This document shows positions 12,101 to 17,428 of a DNA stretch of 46,166 nt, one piece after another. Within the stretch, counting starts at the first letter, position 1, and each line of letters begins with the position of its first letter. A program made the translations under genes and the position numbers. The notes under the pieces were generated by a model that was not told the origin of the DNA, did no database searches, and worked only from the letters and a program-made list of their open reading frames with translations. The DNA comes from Gammaproteobacteria bacterium (GTDB lineage: Bacteria; Pseudomonadota; Gammaproteobacteria; SG8-11), in contig JAHECY010000022.1 of the NCBI GenBank assembly GCA_024641505.1, positions 1 through 46,166 of the forward strand, in the 5' to 3' direction.

Positions 12101-14286
12101 AAGGTCCCGACACCGGTGGTGCGTTCCATAAGCGCCAATGCGATATAGTGGCCGGTATTTTCCACCCACGCGGATCGGTCAGAGGCGCTGGTAAAGACAT
12201 CCGCATCACCATCACGGTCAAAGTCGACAAGCACGGCGTTCTTAGCCACGCCGGTGCCACTGTTGACGACTTGTTCGGTGAAGTTACCGTAACCGTCGTT
12301 GACATAAAGATAGTGATTATTGCCGACGCTGACGCCGCTGAGAATATCATTGTCACCGTCACCGTCGGCGTCGCCGACATTCGCTTGGACATAGGATCTG
12401 GCGACCGTGTTCACGCCGTGGGCAGTGAATTTTCCGGCATCGCTCAGGGTTTTTGTGGCATCATTTTCGTACCAGACCAGGCTGCCCACGGCGCTGGTTT
12501 TGCGGGGCACGATGATATCCAGGTCACCGTCGTTGTCCAGGTCGGCCACGCTCACATCCCAGCCCGCGGTACCCGGGGTGGCGACGATATGTTTGGTCCA
12601 AGTGATATAGCCGCTGCCATCCAGGTCATTCTGTTCATAAACCACCAACTGGTTGCCGACATCCAAGATGGCGACCACATCCAGTTTGCCATCGCCGTCC
12701 AGGTCCACCGGGACCACGCCGCGGGCACTGTTTGCCGAGCCCACCTCCGGCTCCGACGCCGGTCCGCGATAACCGGCGCCGCCAGCGGCATTGCCGAAGC
12801 CGAAACCGTTGACGCACGGCGCAGCGGCATTCACGTCCTGACAGTTATAGTGCAGGGCGACATGATCCCCGACTTCATAGGCCAGCACGAAATCCCGCCA
12901 GCCATCACCGTCGATATCCGCCAGGCTGATATCGACCGGATTCTGACCGGTTGCCGTTTGCGTGATACGGCGGGTGAAGTTTTCGCTGCCGTCGTTTTCG
13001 TACCAGGCGAGTTCACTGTCTATCCAGGAAACGCTGGCAATATCCAGATCACCGTCGTTGTCCAAATCCGCCACGTCGATACCATGGGCACCGTCCGCCG
13101 CGCCGGAGGAAATAACAATGCGTTGTATCGTTGAGCCATCGACGTTTTTGAACCAGATGATGCTGTCATTAGCCTCATCGGCGGCGATCACGTCCATAAA
13201 GCCATTTTCATCAAGGTCGACCGCGACCGATTCAGCATTGGTCTGACCGGTCGATGTGTACAGCAATGAGTCGGCTGCCGCAAACGCAGCACTGCGTAAA
13301 CTTAAACCGGTCCACACCAGAGTTTTTTCCGTGACCACAAAACCACGAACTACCTGCGCCGCGGGACTGTAGGTGGCATCTCCGGCCTGATTGGCGGCAA
13401 TACGGCATTGCCCCGAAGCAAGAAAAGTAACGGTGGTGCCGCTGACGGTGCAAATTCCTGCGGTGTTGCTACTGAAGCTGACCGGCAGGCTGGAACTTGC
13501 GGTGGCGGACACTGCAGCGGTGTTACCGCTTAAAAATTTATCTTCGGGACTTGGGAACTCTATGGACTGAGTAATTTTCGCGATTTCAGTTGCGGTTTGC
13601 GCTTCCGGATAAAAAATGAACTCGTCTATGTGGCCAGTAAAATAGTCCCAGCCATTAACCAATCCAGTGCGGGAGCGTCCGTCAACCACGCCGATTTGAT
13701 TAAAAATCATGTCAAGATGATCCACGGTACTGGTCTGCGTGCCGAGTTGCACGCCATCCAGGTACACGGCCAGAGTGCCGGTGGTGGTGCTCGCGGTAAG
13801 GACCACCCGATGCCAGGCCCCGTCATTTACCGGACTCGGTGAGGAAATGATCATGCTACCACCGCCGTTTTTCCAGATTTCGGTGCGCAGGTAACCGGTG
13901 TCGGTGACCACAATTATAGGTATGAAGTTGGTGGCGGTACCGCCGCCCACCGCCACATTCTGATAGCCCAGAATCCCGCCGCGGGAAGTCGTCTTAAACC
14001 AGAGGGCAACGGTGAAGTCTTGATTGTTCACGATAATGCTGTCGGGCAATTTAATGTAACCGGCGCCGGACAAAGACAGGGCCTTGCCGCTATGCCCATT
14101 GATGTCAAAGCTATAACTGCCGGAAAGTATGCCGTGATTGTAATTACCGCTGCTATCCGTGCCGTCGCCTTCAAAGTCGTACATCAGGACCGGTGCGGCT
14201 GCGGCGTGAACATTCGCGATGGAAAACTGGGAAAGTGATGCGACAAGTACCAATACAGGCAGGAATAGTGATCGTATGTTCGACAT
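142..14286 (-). CDS. Giant secreted multidomain surface protein (LamG, seven-blade propeller, SdrD-B, cadherin/Ig-like repeats)
   Basis: About 4,714 residues. I chose the ATG at 14286: it has AAGG nine bases upstream and opens a clean Sec signal peptide (MSNIRSLFLPVL.. to VHA). A GTG 63 bases upstream would add 21 residues before the signal. Domains in order (approximate residues): LamG 29-229; bacterial Ig-like 242-320; seven FG-GAP/VCBS Ca-binding motifs 325-712; type-3 calcium repeats; second LamG 899-1095; cadherin-like; type-3 repeats; L-type-lectin-like 1299-1532; Calx-beta; type-3 repeats; eight SdrD-B-like domains about 2055-2765; cadherin; thirteen NDAP/NEAP Ig-like domains about 2920-4170; Calx-beta; PKD-like; type-3 repeat; a 'choice-of-anchor U'-like domain. 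The C-terminus is GGGALGLWALLVMF plus a basic tail, which resembles a GlyGly-CTERM/rhombosortase signal. Probably a calcium-stabilised adhesin or matrix protein (inference). No dedicated secretion genes are nearby. Confidence 0.9.
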   Translation of the reverse strand: MSNIRSLFLPVLVLVASLSQFSIANVHAAAAPVLMYDFEGDGTDSSGNYNHGILSGSYSFDINGHSGKALSLSGAGYIKLPDSIIVNNQDFTVALWFKTTSRGGILGYQNVAVGGGTATNFIPIIVVTDTGYLRTEIWKNGGGSMIISSPSPVNDGAWHRVVLTASTTTGTLAVYLDGVQLGTQTSTVDHLDMIFNQIGVVDGRSRTGLVNGWDYFTGHIDEFIFYPEAQTATEIAKITQSIEFPSPEDKFLSGNTAAVSATASSSLPVSFSSNTAGICTVSGTTVTFLASGQCRIAANQAGDATYSPAAQVVRGFVVTEKTLVWTGLSLRSAAFAAADSLLYTSTGQTNAESVAVDLDENGFMDVIAADEANDSIIWFKNVDGSTIQRIVISSGAADGAHGIDVADLDNDGDLDIASVSWIDSELAWYENDGSENFTRRITQTATGQNPVDISLADIDGDGWRDFVLAYEVGDHVALHYNCQDVNAAAPCVNGFGFGNAAGGAGYRGPASEPEVGSANSARGVVPVDLDGDGKLDVVAILDVGNQLVVYEQNDLDGSGYITWTKHIVATPGTAGWDVSVADLDNDGDLDIIVPRKTSAVGSLVWYENDATKTLSDAGKFTAHGVNTVARSYVQANVGDADGDGDNDILSGVSVGNNHYLYVNDGYGNFTEQVVNSGTGVAKNAVLVDFDRDGDADVFTSASDRSAWVENTGHYIALALMERTTGVGTLLAIDDNGDPVTYAITGGADSGVMSVNVNSGALSFNSAPTYLSYGDANGDNVYDVIVTATANGASVPVRVLVTVKPDTDSDGIPDDQDSDDDNDGVSDVQEISDGSDPLDYHSVLDTDGDGVPDAHEGAPYSGGNPNAPDAVDSDGDGISDYVEAFPGAADAPVFLLGSNSTALDFNGTDSYLAIAEDNGSLNLNAGNKVTVAAWVQADALGGMIFMKASGGNSADISYTLRTGASGLKMEVGDGTNYAYCQIPLATGAWHHVVGTYGGSGTPGIYIDGIAVACSTSQAATISNLKNVTATPGFGYFPGFGQYLDGRLDDVAIWNVQLNAAAIAAIYNAGHYVSTLTQNFLDYRSAASLRAYWRFNEGSGTSTDDGSMFSNVGTLTNAPAWVNNTAHTLPVAENTTAVFDVDAYDADGDTLSFSIDSGADAAKFTINSATGVLSFITAPDYENPVDTGADNIYNLVIAVTANGDTVTAAVTVAVTDIDDTTDSDGDGLPDYYDPDDDNDGVPDAQEAIDGTDPLNKLDYKDSDGDYVPDFVETNNDFTNPNDGADYKDSDGDGIPNQVEPDVCIFENFSGAGTLDSSWQVLSGTTYTPNIITYNGEKRLRLTSTGTGLVSGVSKGFPIPATIPLRIEFKAATYGGTGADGMSVILSNYAVSPALGDSGGALGYMGTTGFAGGWLGIGISEYPSLFSNSVANAVALRGSASTFNYIAGTGTLSPTVQDSTGGHGYRINYVPNSGATQAWIKVERDTGAGYGTLISATDVLAASGQAALPAEFRLSFAGSTGGSTNNHEITRLRVFAPGCASLYSAVSVTGTVAALGDSNADFTVSLSKVVGTGESVSVDYSTSNGDALAGSEYTATSGTLTFAPGEQVKTVSVPLADLTGDNGKKFYLQLNNQAGTNVTVYMGNANAAATIDTIDTDGDGIVNSLDNDDDNDGLSDILEATYGTDPLNTDTDGDGISDSDEIAQGTDPLNAAPIIAQSAPLTVTMDEDGSPTAWSAPTVSATDTDADILSWSVLHAPVHGSASVSGSGASPGTFNYTPDADYSGTDYFTIVVTDGKDTDSITVKVTVNPMVDGAVSGFIPYTVGGKPVYDHEGSSDPTNGGAAVQPDAIDIASCSANGASPGTKPSVMIAYRDTDKNYTTTGDAQLVMRMRLDTNPSENGRNGSGLVSYHWDFLIDIDNDGSNDYIIDVDGGYASNRLDRVVLYADNNHNLIIDGGEYVAEWPVAGTNASAAQQATSAVTITEDASVTCGRSHDFWLDIAIPVDSFTAPAYNASVPIGAFYSTSASNTDPLQKDLMGVRDGTSDTFVGLGGGRILPASGNITGTVYDDVDGNRVYDEGNPDSALAMQTVELLDANGNLVTSYSAAGNTYLLSGVEPGNYRIRNVNTGYTTTTLNVTVVGNENSIVDIPTQGVNRLTVYVFEDLDGDGAYDAGEPDVNGSDIYLDGTDTGANITANGSLSLTLYSFGRHVVSHHALPAGYISTSAVEVAINHVAGANHSVYFGVTKLGEVSGVVYEDKDGDTVKDGNENPLAGALISIKDEADTLVDSMTTGADGSYRFTGLSPNTKYYLEETNPVGYASTSSDLVPVSFGTGSTAIINFGDVIEGRISGFVFSDDNGNGNDDNGEQGIGHVTITLYNNSNSDIMYGGTPYASGEIITAVLTDTTGYYSVSLPPGRYRVEEQDPLNYVSVSANSLTVTLPSSQTVANFADMKQGVLTGMVFNDLNGNGQWDSGEPGVNGVNLNIDGGAPTTATESDGSFYFGGLGDGSYTLNAIVPIGFVATTATALPVTVSTTAVNTGLRFGIKISGSIAGEVYHDINGNGQHDVGEVGIGGVTIALSGSAASATTTTLVNGLFSFSGLTASYAYTVTETDPANYKSITPNVISVSLDANGKADRDASFADRFEGIVSGTVFDDLDGNASQDSGERGLTGITLNLTGHTAVVTDSNGNYQFVRVSGDGLSLSVTVPASYAVTTGNNPTTIDMSSYDGNSNFGLQPSGSVLAYVFNDYNHNGIKDDEDNALSGVAINLASGESGSSGSDGLARINDVIPGANTATIAGVAGYTNTTDASQSIVVSAGGTTSVYFGKYMNVAPWVRSEAITIPEDTALATSLITLFSGDANGDGLTLSIIGGNAAGRFSIDAVTGEITLVGGLDYETTTSYTLTVQAQDGGGLTGSAVVTITITNVNEAPVAHGQSVTTLEDTAKAITLTAGDVDNDPLSYTVVTSPAHGVLGGSAPNVSYTPTANYAGADSFTFKVNDGLLDSAVATVSITVIPVNDAPLAVDDSASVNEDNAVTINILSNDSDAENALNAASILIMTQPAHGTLSIDPATGAVTYTPQANYHGSDSFQYQVSDANGLSSNTATVSITVASVNDAPVGVNDVISTNEDTATLPLYLPANDTDSDGDSLDPSSLVVVQAPAHALSYSISSGTLKYTPASNYVGNDQLQYTIKDTNGATSNVTTVYLTVIGVNDAPVAVNDSASTNEDSAVLVAVVANDTDVEDGAPDATTVTIVQQPAHGTVSVNAVTGGVTYTPNGNFHGTDSFTYMVQDTGGSNPVEPAIFSNAATVTITVNSVNDAPAAVDDNVTMVEDGAPLAINILGNDSDVDGTLNPASVTIVGAASNGTVIVNATTGRVSYTPAANFNGSDSFTYTVNDDLGLTSNLATVTVSISAVNDAPLADPQSVTTAEDTALPITLTASDAENDPLTFSVVTSPANGSLSGSAPNLTYTPDANYTGSDSFTFSANDGSGDAVAATISITVTPVNDAPVAVDDAVAVNEDYSVAIAILANDSDAENNLNPASVLIITPPLHGTLSISTATGSVLYTPSANYAGSDSFQYQVSDGAGLSSNTATVSIAVTPVNDAPVGINDVVTTNEDTALTPYNVLSNDTDIDDALNTASVFVVTPPAHADSYSFSNGVLSYTPSTNYVGNDQLQYTVEDSAGAVSNVTTVYITVIGVNDPPVANDDSASTDEDTTVAIDIMANDSDVEDGTPNATTVTIVQQPAHGALSVHATTGVATYTPDSQYTGGDMFTYIVKDTGNVSPAEPPIYSNLASVTITVNPVNDAPVAVNDNVTMLEDALPLEINVLGNDSDVDGTLDTTSVAIVTPTTMGSLNVDAVTGRVTYTPSANFYGTDSFTYTVNDDLALVSNTATVTIGVTAFNDPPLTYDNSITTPEDTAKAFTLVAVDIEGDSISYNLVSEPAYGTVTGTAPNLVYTPYADYHGSDSLTFNVNDGVQDSTTATVMITVTPINDAPSALNQSLTTAEDIALSLTLTGSDPDDDTLIYTVVAAPAHGSLSGSAPSLVYTPNAGYFGLDSFTFRVNDGVVDSATATVAITVTEVNEAPVAVDDQVLTPMGNSVVISPLANDSDPEATVLTLVMTTTPANGTLTVNGDGTITYTPNAGFAGGDSFIYTVMDADGQTSTAIVFIEVMTLPTITLPADVYVDAKGLFTKVDLGTAVAYDYQGKPLPVSLVDGVTFFWPGANAAVWQATDAYGQTSFATQMVNVRPLVSFSKDQTIAEGSTVRVKVVLNGPSPTYPVNVSYTVSGLAEYPADHDLTSGVAVIDSGTETTIVINTVADGIAEGNETIILTMDDPTLNQGVHNTHTIIISEDNIAPSVSMDVQQNTFDRLTVALGDGPVVVSTTVTDPNLGDTHSYDWSLSNNVLVDLDGDPTTFTFDPSSLAAGVYEVWVEVTDNGVPAESNIGRVFINVVAALPILGSDDSDHDGIPDDVEGFADTDRDGIPDYLDSIPECNVLIEHGLTSNGYLIEGDPGVCMRIGNYALVGETGGAELTDSDIAANGADALIPDSEATNVGGIFDFIVTQVPDAGQSVNIVLPQRNAIPEAAVYRKLNASGWYTFVEDERNKLWSTAGEQGYCPPPGSADYQPGLTPGDWCVQLTIEEGGPNDADGVVNRMIVDPGGVGVLNYSTLNLKTKGGGALGLWALLVMFCLGMLLPGVRLSPALRTVRHTRRTARDRC
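2610..5525 (-). repeat. Tandem duplication of a five-domain block inside the giant gene
   Basis: The Ig-like domains come in five recognisable types. Types 1-5 occupy about 5525-4059 and recur in the same order at about 4058-2610. Diagnostic features recur in register: type 1 'TLTA..TVVTSPAHG' versus 'TLTA..SVVTSPANG'; type 3 'VGVNDV' versus 'VGINDV'; type 4 'ATTVTIVQQPAHG' in both, with a 'DTG..PAEP..SN' insert only in that type; type 5 'NVTMVED' versus 'NVTMLED'. This indicates duplication of a roughly 1.45-kb unit, followed by divergence. Two further type-1-like domains and one different domain follow. Confidence 0.85.
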
Positions 14287-14832
14287 GAGCTTGAGCCTTA
14301 TTGGTTGTTTTTGCCGACTCCTGCGAAATTCAGGAATTGGAAATCGCACATATCACCCTGTAGCGGCTTGCATAGCAACCAATAACACCGACGATTTGTA
14401 AATCCTTGCGTCACTATTGTGAAAGTTTGTAAACCGTGAGTCACGCTGGAAATCCTCGCCTATCTTTTTCAAAGCTGGTTTTGGTTGCGCCCAATGCACC
14501 TGCAACCCGCTGTCATGTGGCTGGCGGAACATCTGCTGGCGCGCGAGTTTTGTCTGGCATAAAGAGAAAGAGGCTGGCCCACGGCAGAGATTGCAGCTCG
14601 CAAATAATTGTAAATAGCTTGTCGATTAACAAAGGTTTCATGCAAGTTAACCGCAACCCTAGCCACGAGCAGAAGAATTTTCAGTAAGTCCGGCATGAGG
14701 CATCGGGCAGTCCGCGGTAAGTCGCTAAGGATTGCGGACCAAGTCTGATGGGTGTTGTGCGGTTTAGCCGTAATTTTACACGAAACCGGACGGTTCTGGT
14801 TTTCACAATAGAGATCGTAATTCGCTGGGGGC
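14287..14832. other. Divergent intergenic region between the giant gene and the OmpA-like gene
   Basis: No supported gene lies here. The 121-codon and 83-codon frames have no recognisable protein features. The part nearest the giant gene holds the operator-like repeats described separately. A GTCCGC/GCGGAC hairpin with an 18-base loop sits at about 14719-14748, roughly 85-115 bases upstream of the OmpA-like start, and could be part of its leader. Both genes are transcribed away from this region, so shared control is possible. Confidence 0.5.
14395..14444. promoter_or_regulatory. Operator-like direct repeats upstream of the giant gene
   Basis: The octamer TTTGTAAA followed by YC and then GTCAC occurs twice: 14395-14414 and 14426-14444. 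Between and within them are two small dyads, TCAC-TATT-GTGA (14411-14422) and GTGA-G-TCAC (14436-14444). The sites are 109-158 bases upstream of the giant gene's ATG. The regulator is unknown. Confidence 0.4.
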
Positions 14833-16566
14833 ATGATGGCAGGAAGGGACGAATCAAACAGTTGTTGTACGCACTATATACAGCGCACTAACAAGAGCAT
14901 CAGCCGTCTTCTGTGCAGTCTGGTGCTGATGGCGCCGATAGTCTGCGGCGCCGAATCCATGCTGGACGACGCCGTTGCGTTACAGGGAAATACCACTCCG
15001 GAAGCGCATGCTGACAGTGTAACCACCCCCGTCAATACGGAAGTGGTAATTCCGGTGTTGGAAAATGATTTGGATGCCGATGGTGATACGTTGATGGTCA
15101 TTACGGCTGAGGCGAAGCATGGTACGGTAGCGATTGAAGAGGGAAGACGCTTGCGCTACATACCAAGCGCGGATTTCATCGGAGACGACGAAATAGTATA
15201 TACAGTGTTCGACGGCAAGGGGTCGATCACTCCGGAAATGGCTGCGGCGGCAGGTATTGATACGGCGGCATTGTGCGCTGCCAGTCAACAGTGCGGCGGA
15301 GAACAACAGGAGCAAGTGACGTTGCGTCTGCAAATCAACTTCGCCAATAATGACGCAACGGTCAGTGAAAGCTATTATCCGGAAGTCGCCAAGCTGGCGG
15401 CGCTGATGGCGCGTGCGCCCGATGAAGGGGTAACCATCGAAGGTCACACATCCGCGTCCGGTAGCGACTCCTACAATCAGAAGCTGTCCGAACGCCGCGC
15501 CAAGGCGGTGGCTGAAGTTCTGATGAAGCGGCACGACATCGCCGCCGAACGGGTGACGGCTGTTGGTTACGGAGAAAGTCGCTTGCTCGATCCGTCCAAT
15601 ACCGCGGAAGCGGATGCGAAAAACAGGCGCATCGACGCGGTGTTCGACGGCACATTCTCGCATAAGATTCAGCATGCTCCGGGCACCGCATCAGCCGTTG
15701 CTTCAGTAAATATATACGGCGTAAATCAACCACCTGTGGCGCAAGACGATCAGGCGCTGGTCGATGAAGGGAGTCAAGTCACGATTAAGGTGTTAGGCAA
15801 CGATCAGGACGGCGATGGCGATCCGATACAACTCAGTCGGGCGCAAGCGCTACATGGGACAGTCGTGGTCATGAGTGATGGCACGCTGATGTATACTCCT
15901 GATGCCGGTTACCACGGCGCGGACAGTATCTCCTATACCATTGTTGACGATCAGGGGGGCGAAGCGAAGGCCGCGGTTGCCGTGACGGTCAGGCATATAG
16001 AGAAACCGCTGTTATGGTATGTTTGGGGTGATTACGGGTACGCTAAGGGCGCTGGCAACAAACGAGACCTGAATCGGAAGTTATCCAGCGCGGGTGTCGA
16101 TGCCACGATCACCAAGCTGGACAATGAACGCTCCACCTGGCAACTGGGCGGTGGATACCGTTTCAATCAGAATTGGTCGCTAGAGCTTGGCTATGTCGAT
16201 TTGGGAGAAGTGTCCGTTCAGTTGACAGGTACCACAACCAGCGCCAGTCAGTTTTATGGCAGGGCGTCACGTATTCATCCGCAATCGGCGAACGGCTGGT
16301 TGTTAACGAGTCAGTACTATTGGCCGTTCAGTGAAAGTATCGGTGTGCTGGCGCGCGTCGGTGTGTGGTACTGGCAATCGAGCTATACCACCTACGACAA
16401 CGCCGCCGTCGGTAACGACGCGGCCCGTGGCGCCGATCTGGTGTTCGGTTTGGGTGGAGTGTACAAAATCACCGAACCAATCGGCGCACGGCTGCTGTTG
16501 CAGCGCTATTATATCGGCTCTGAAGTTACAAACATGCTGTCGTTTGGGCTGACCTATCGTTTCTAG
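14833..16566 (+). CDS. OmpA-like outer-membrane protein with Ig-like domains and a C-terminal beta-barrel
   Basis: 577 residues. The N-terminus has a basic stretch then a hydrophobic signal (SRLLCSLVLMAPIVCGA). Domains: cadherin/Ig-like about 55-135 (ENDLDADGDTL, SADFIGDDEIVYTVFDG); OmpA C-terminal peptidoglycan-binding fold about 165-275 (VTIEGHTSASGS, KLSERRAKAV, NRRID); second Ig-like about 298-385 (NQPPVAQDD); then an 8-strand-type OmpA barrel about 390-577, ending in YRF, a typical terminal aromatic for BAM insertion. In most OmpA proteins the barrel comes first, so the order is inverted. The usual Asp of the GHTD motif is Ser here, while the Arg of LSERRA is kept. The start ATGATG has only a weak GGGGG upstream. 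It is divergent from the giant gene and shares its Ig-like domain type, which suggests a joint role in surface architecture (inference). Confidence 0.88.
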   Translation: MMAGRDESNSCCTHYIQRTNKSISRLLCSLVLMAPIVCGAESMLDDAVALQGNTTPEAHADSVTTPVNTEVVIPVLENDLDADGDTLMVITAEAKHGTVAIEEGRRLRYIPSADFIGDDEIVYTVFDGKGSITPEMAAAAGIDTAALCAASQQCGGEQQEQVTLRLQINFANNDATVSESYYPEVAKLAALMARAPDEGVTIEGHTSASGSDSYNQKLSERRAKAVAEVLMKRHDIAAERVTAVGYGESRLLDPSNTAEADAKNRRIDAVFDGTFSHKIQHAPGTASAVASVNIYGVNQPPVAQDDQALVDEGSQVTIKVLGNDQDGDGDPIQLSRAQALHGTVVVMSDGTLMYTPDAGYHGADSISYTIVDDQGGEAKAAVAVTVRHIEKPLLWYVWGDYGYAKGAGNKRDLNRKLSSAGVDATITKLDNERSTWQLGGGYRFNQNWSLELGYVDLGEVSVQLTGTTTSASQFYGRASRIHPQSANGWLLTSQYYWPFSESIGVLARVGVWYWQSSYTTYDNAAVGNDAARGADLVFGLGGVYKITEPIGARLLLQRYYIGSEVTNMLSFGLTYRF

Positions 16567-17158
16567 CTGCCGTTTCGCATATCAATCGTATTGACGCGAG
16601 TAGCGTACATCTCCCAAGCAAGTCTCTCGGAAGGCGGCTTCGCCGTTGATTCCCCCATCGCTTTCCGTGGCAGGGGTTAACCCTTTCCAGACTCGCTGTG
16701 AATACCTCCTTGTAAAATTCTTTGATACCATTCATGGCGGTGGTTGATCAGGAAACACTTGCCCACGACACCGCAAGCAAAAATGCGTTATAGCGCGTTG
16801 ATTTATGCATGGGCACAGAGTTAGGTAAGGTATGTAACACTATGGGTACCGCGGATTTATATCCGTAGTTTTACTTAGAATTACCGCTTGAAAAGAGCAA
16901 AGCGTGCAATATATGAAGCCGATAAAGCACCTAAATGTTACAGGTATATGCCCATCTATTTCGCTTAAAGCAAATATTGTATTTACAAGTGTCTGAACAT
17001 GTCATTTAATTACTCCCAATGGAATGCAATTGTAGGTACTGTCGATAGCATGGCTCCTCGCATTTATGTTTGCGGGTCAGGGAAAACAGTCAACTAAAAA
17101 TCAGTCTGATGATTGTCATGCTATCCTTTCCATCACCTTACTGTACGGGGAGGTAGTC
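16567..17158. other. 592-base intergenic region with unidentified structured segment
   Basis: No supported gene. Around 16600-16715 several short dyads crowd together (GGTTAACC, a GGCG/CGCC hairpin, an AAGGAGGT string on the minus strand). A 69-codon minus frame covers it, but it runs into the OmpA-like gene and has no recognisable domain. A small CGGAT/ATCCG hairpin followed by AGTTTT lies at 16852-16865. The last 100 bases should hold the promoter of the symporter operon, but I cannot place convincing -35/-10 boxes. Confidence 0.4.
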
Positions 17159-17416
17159 ATGAGTAAAAGTAACGCCGACGCCTATTGGCAGGCGAACATT
17201 CGGTTGGTTCTCATTCTGCTCGCAATCTGGTTTCTCGTTTCCTATGTCTTCGGCATTATGCTGGTCGAGCCGCTCAATCACATTAGATTGGGGGGTATGG
17301 GGCTGGGATTGTGGTTTGCTCAGCAGGGATCCATTTACGTGTTTCTGATTCTGATCTTCGTTTATGCCAAGCGTATGAACGCTCTTGATCGTCGGTTTGA
17401 CGTACACGAAGATTGA
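17159..17416 (+). CDS. Sodium/substrate symporter small subunit (DUF4212)
   Basis: 85 residues. I chose the ATG at 17159 because GGGGAGGT sits four bases upstream; the reading frame opens earlier, but that extension lacks family features. Two membrane segments are visible (LVLILLAIWFLVSYVFGIML and GSIYVFLILIFVYA), preceded by the conserved-looking YWQANIR and followed by a short charged tail (MNALDRRFDVHED). This is the DUF4212 small subunit, which accompanies VC_2705-type sodium:solute symporters in many proteobacteria (known). The large subunit starts 12 bases downstream. It probably assists assembly or function of the large subunit in the inner membrane. Confidence 0.92.
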   Translation: MSKSNADAYWQANIRLVLILLAIWFLVSYVFGIMLVEPLNHIRLGGMGLGLWFAQQGSIYVFLILIFVYAKRMNALDRRFDVHED

Positions 17417-17428
17417 GGAGAATCAACC

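Noticed and set aside
12148-13134. Plus-strand frame of 328 codons opposite the propeller region
   Set aside because: Antisense shadow of the repeated calcium motifs; no ribosome site or domain.
14469-14834. Minus-strand frame of 121 codons between the giant and OmpA-like genes
   Set aside because: No recognisable domain or good ribosome site; it occupies the likely promoter region of both flanking genes.
16852-16865. Small CGGAT/ATCCG hairpin followed by AGTTTT
   Set aside because: Only five pairs and nearly 290 bases after the OmpA-like stop; too weak to call a terminator.
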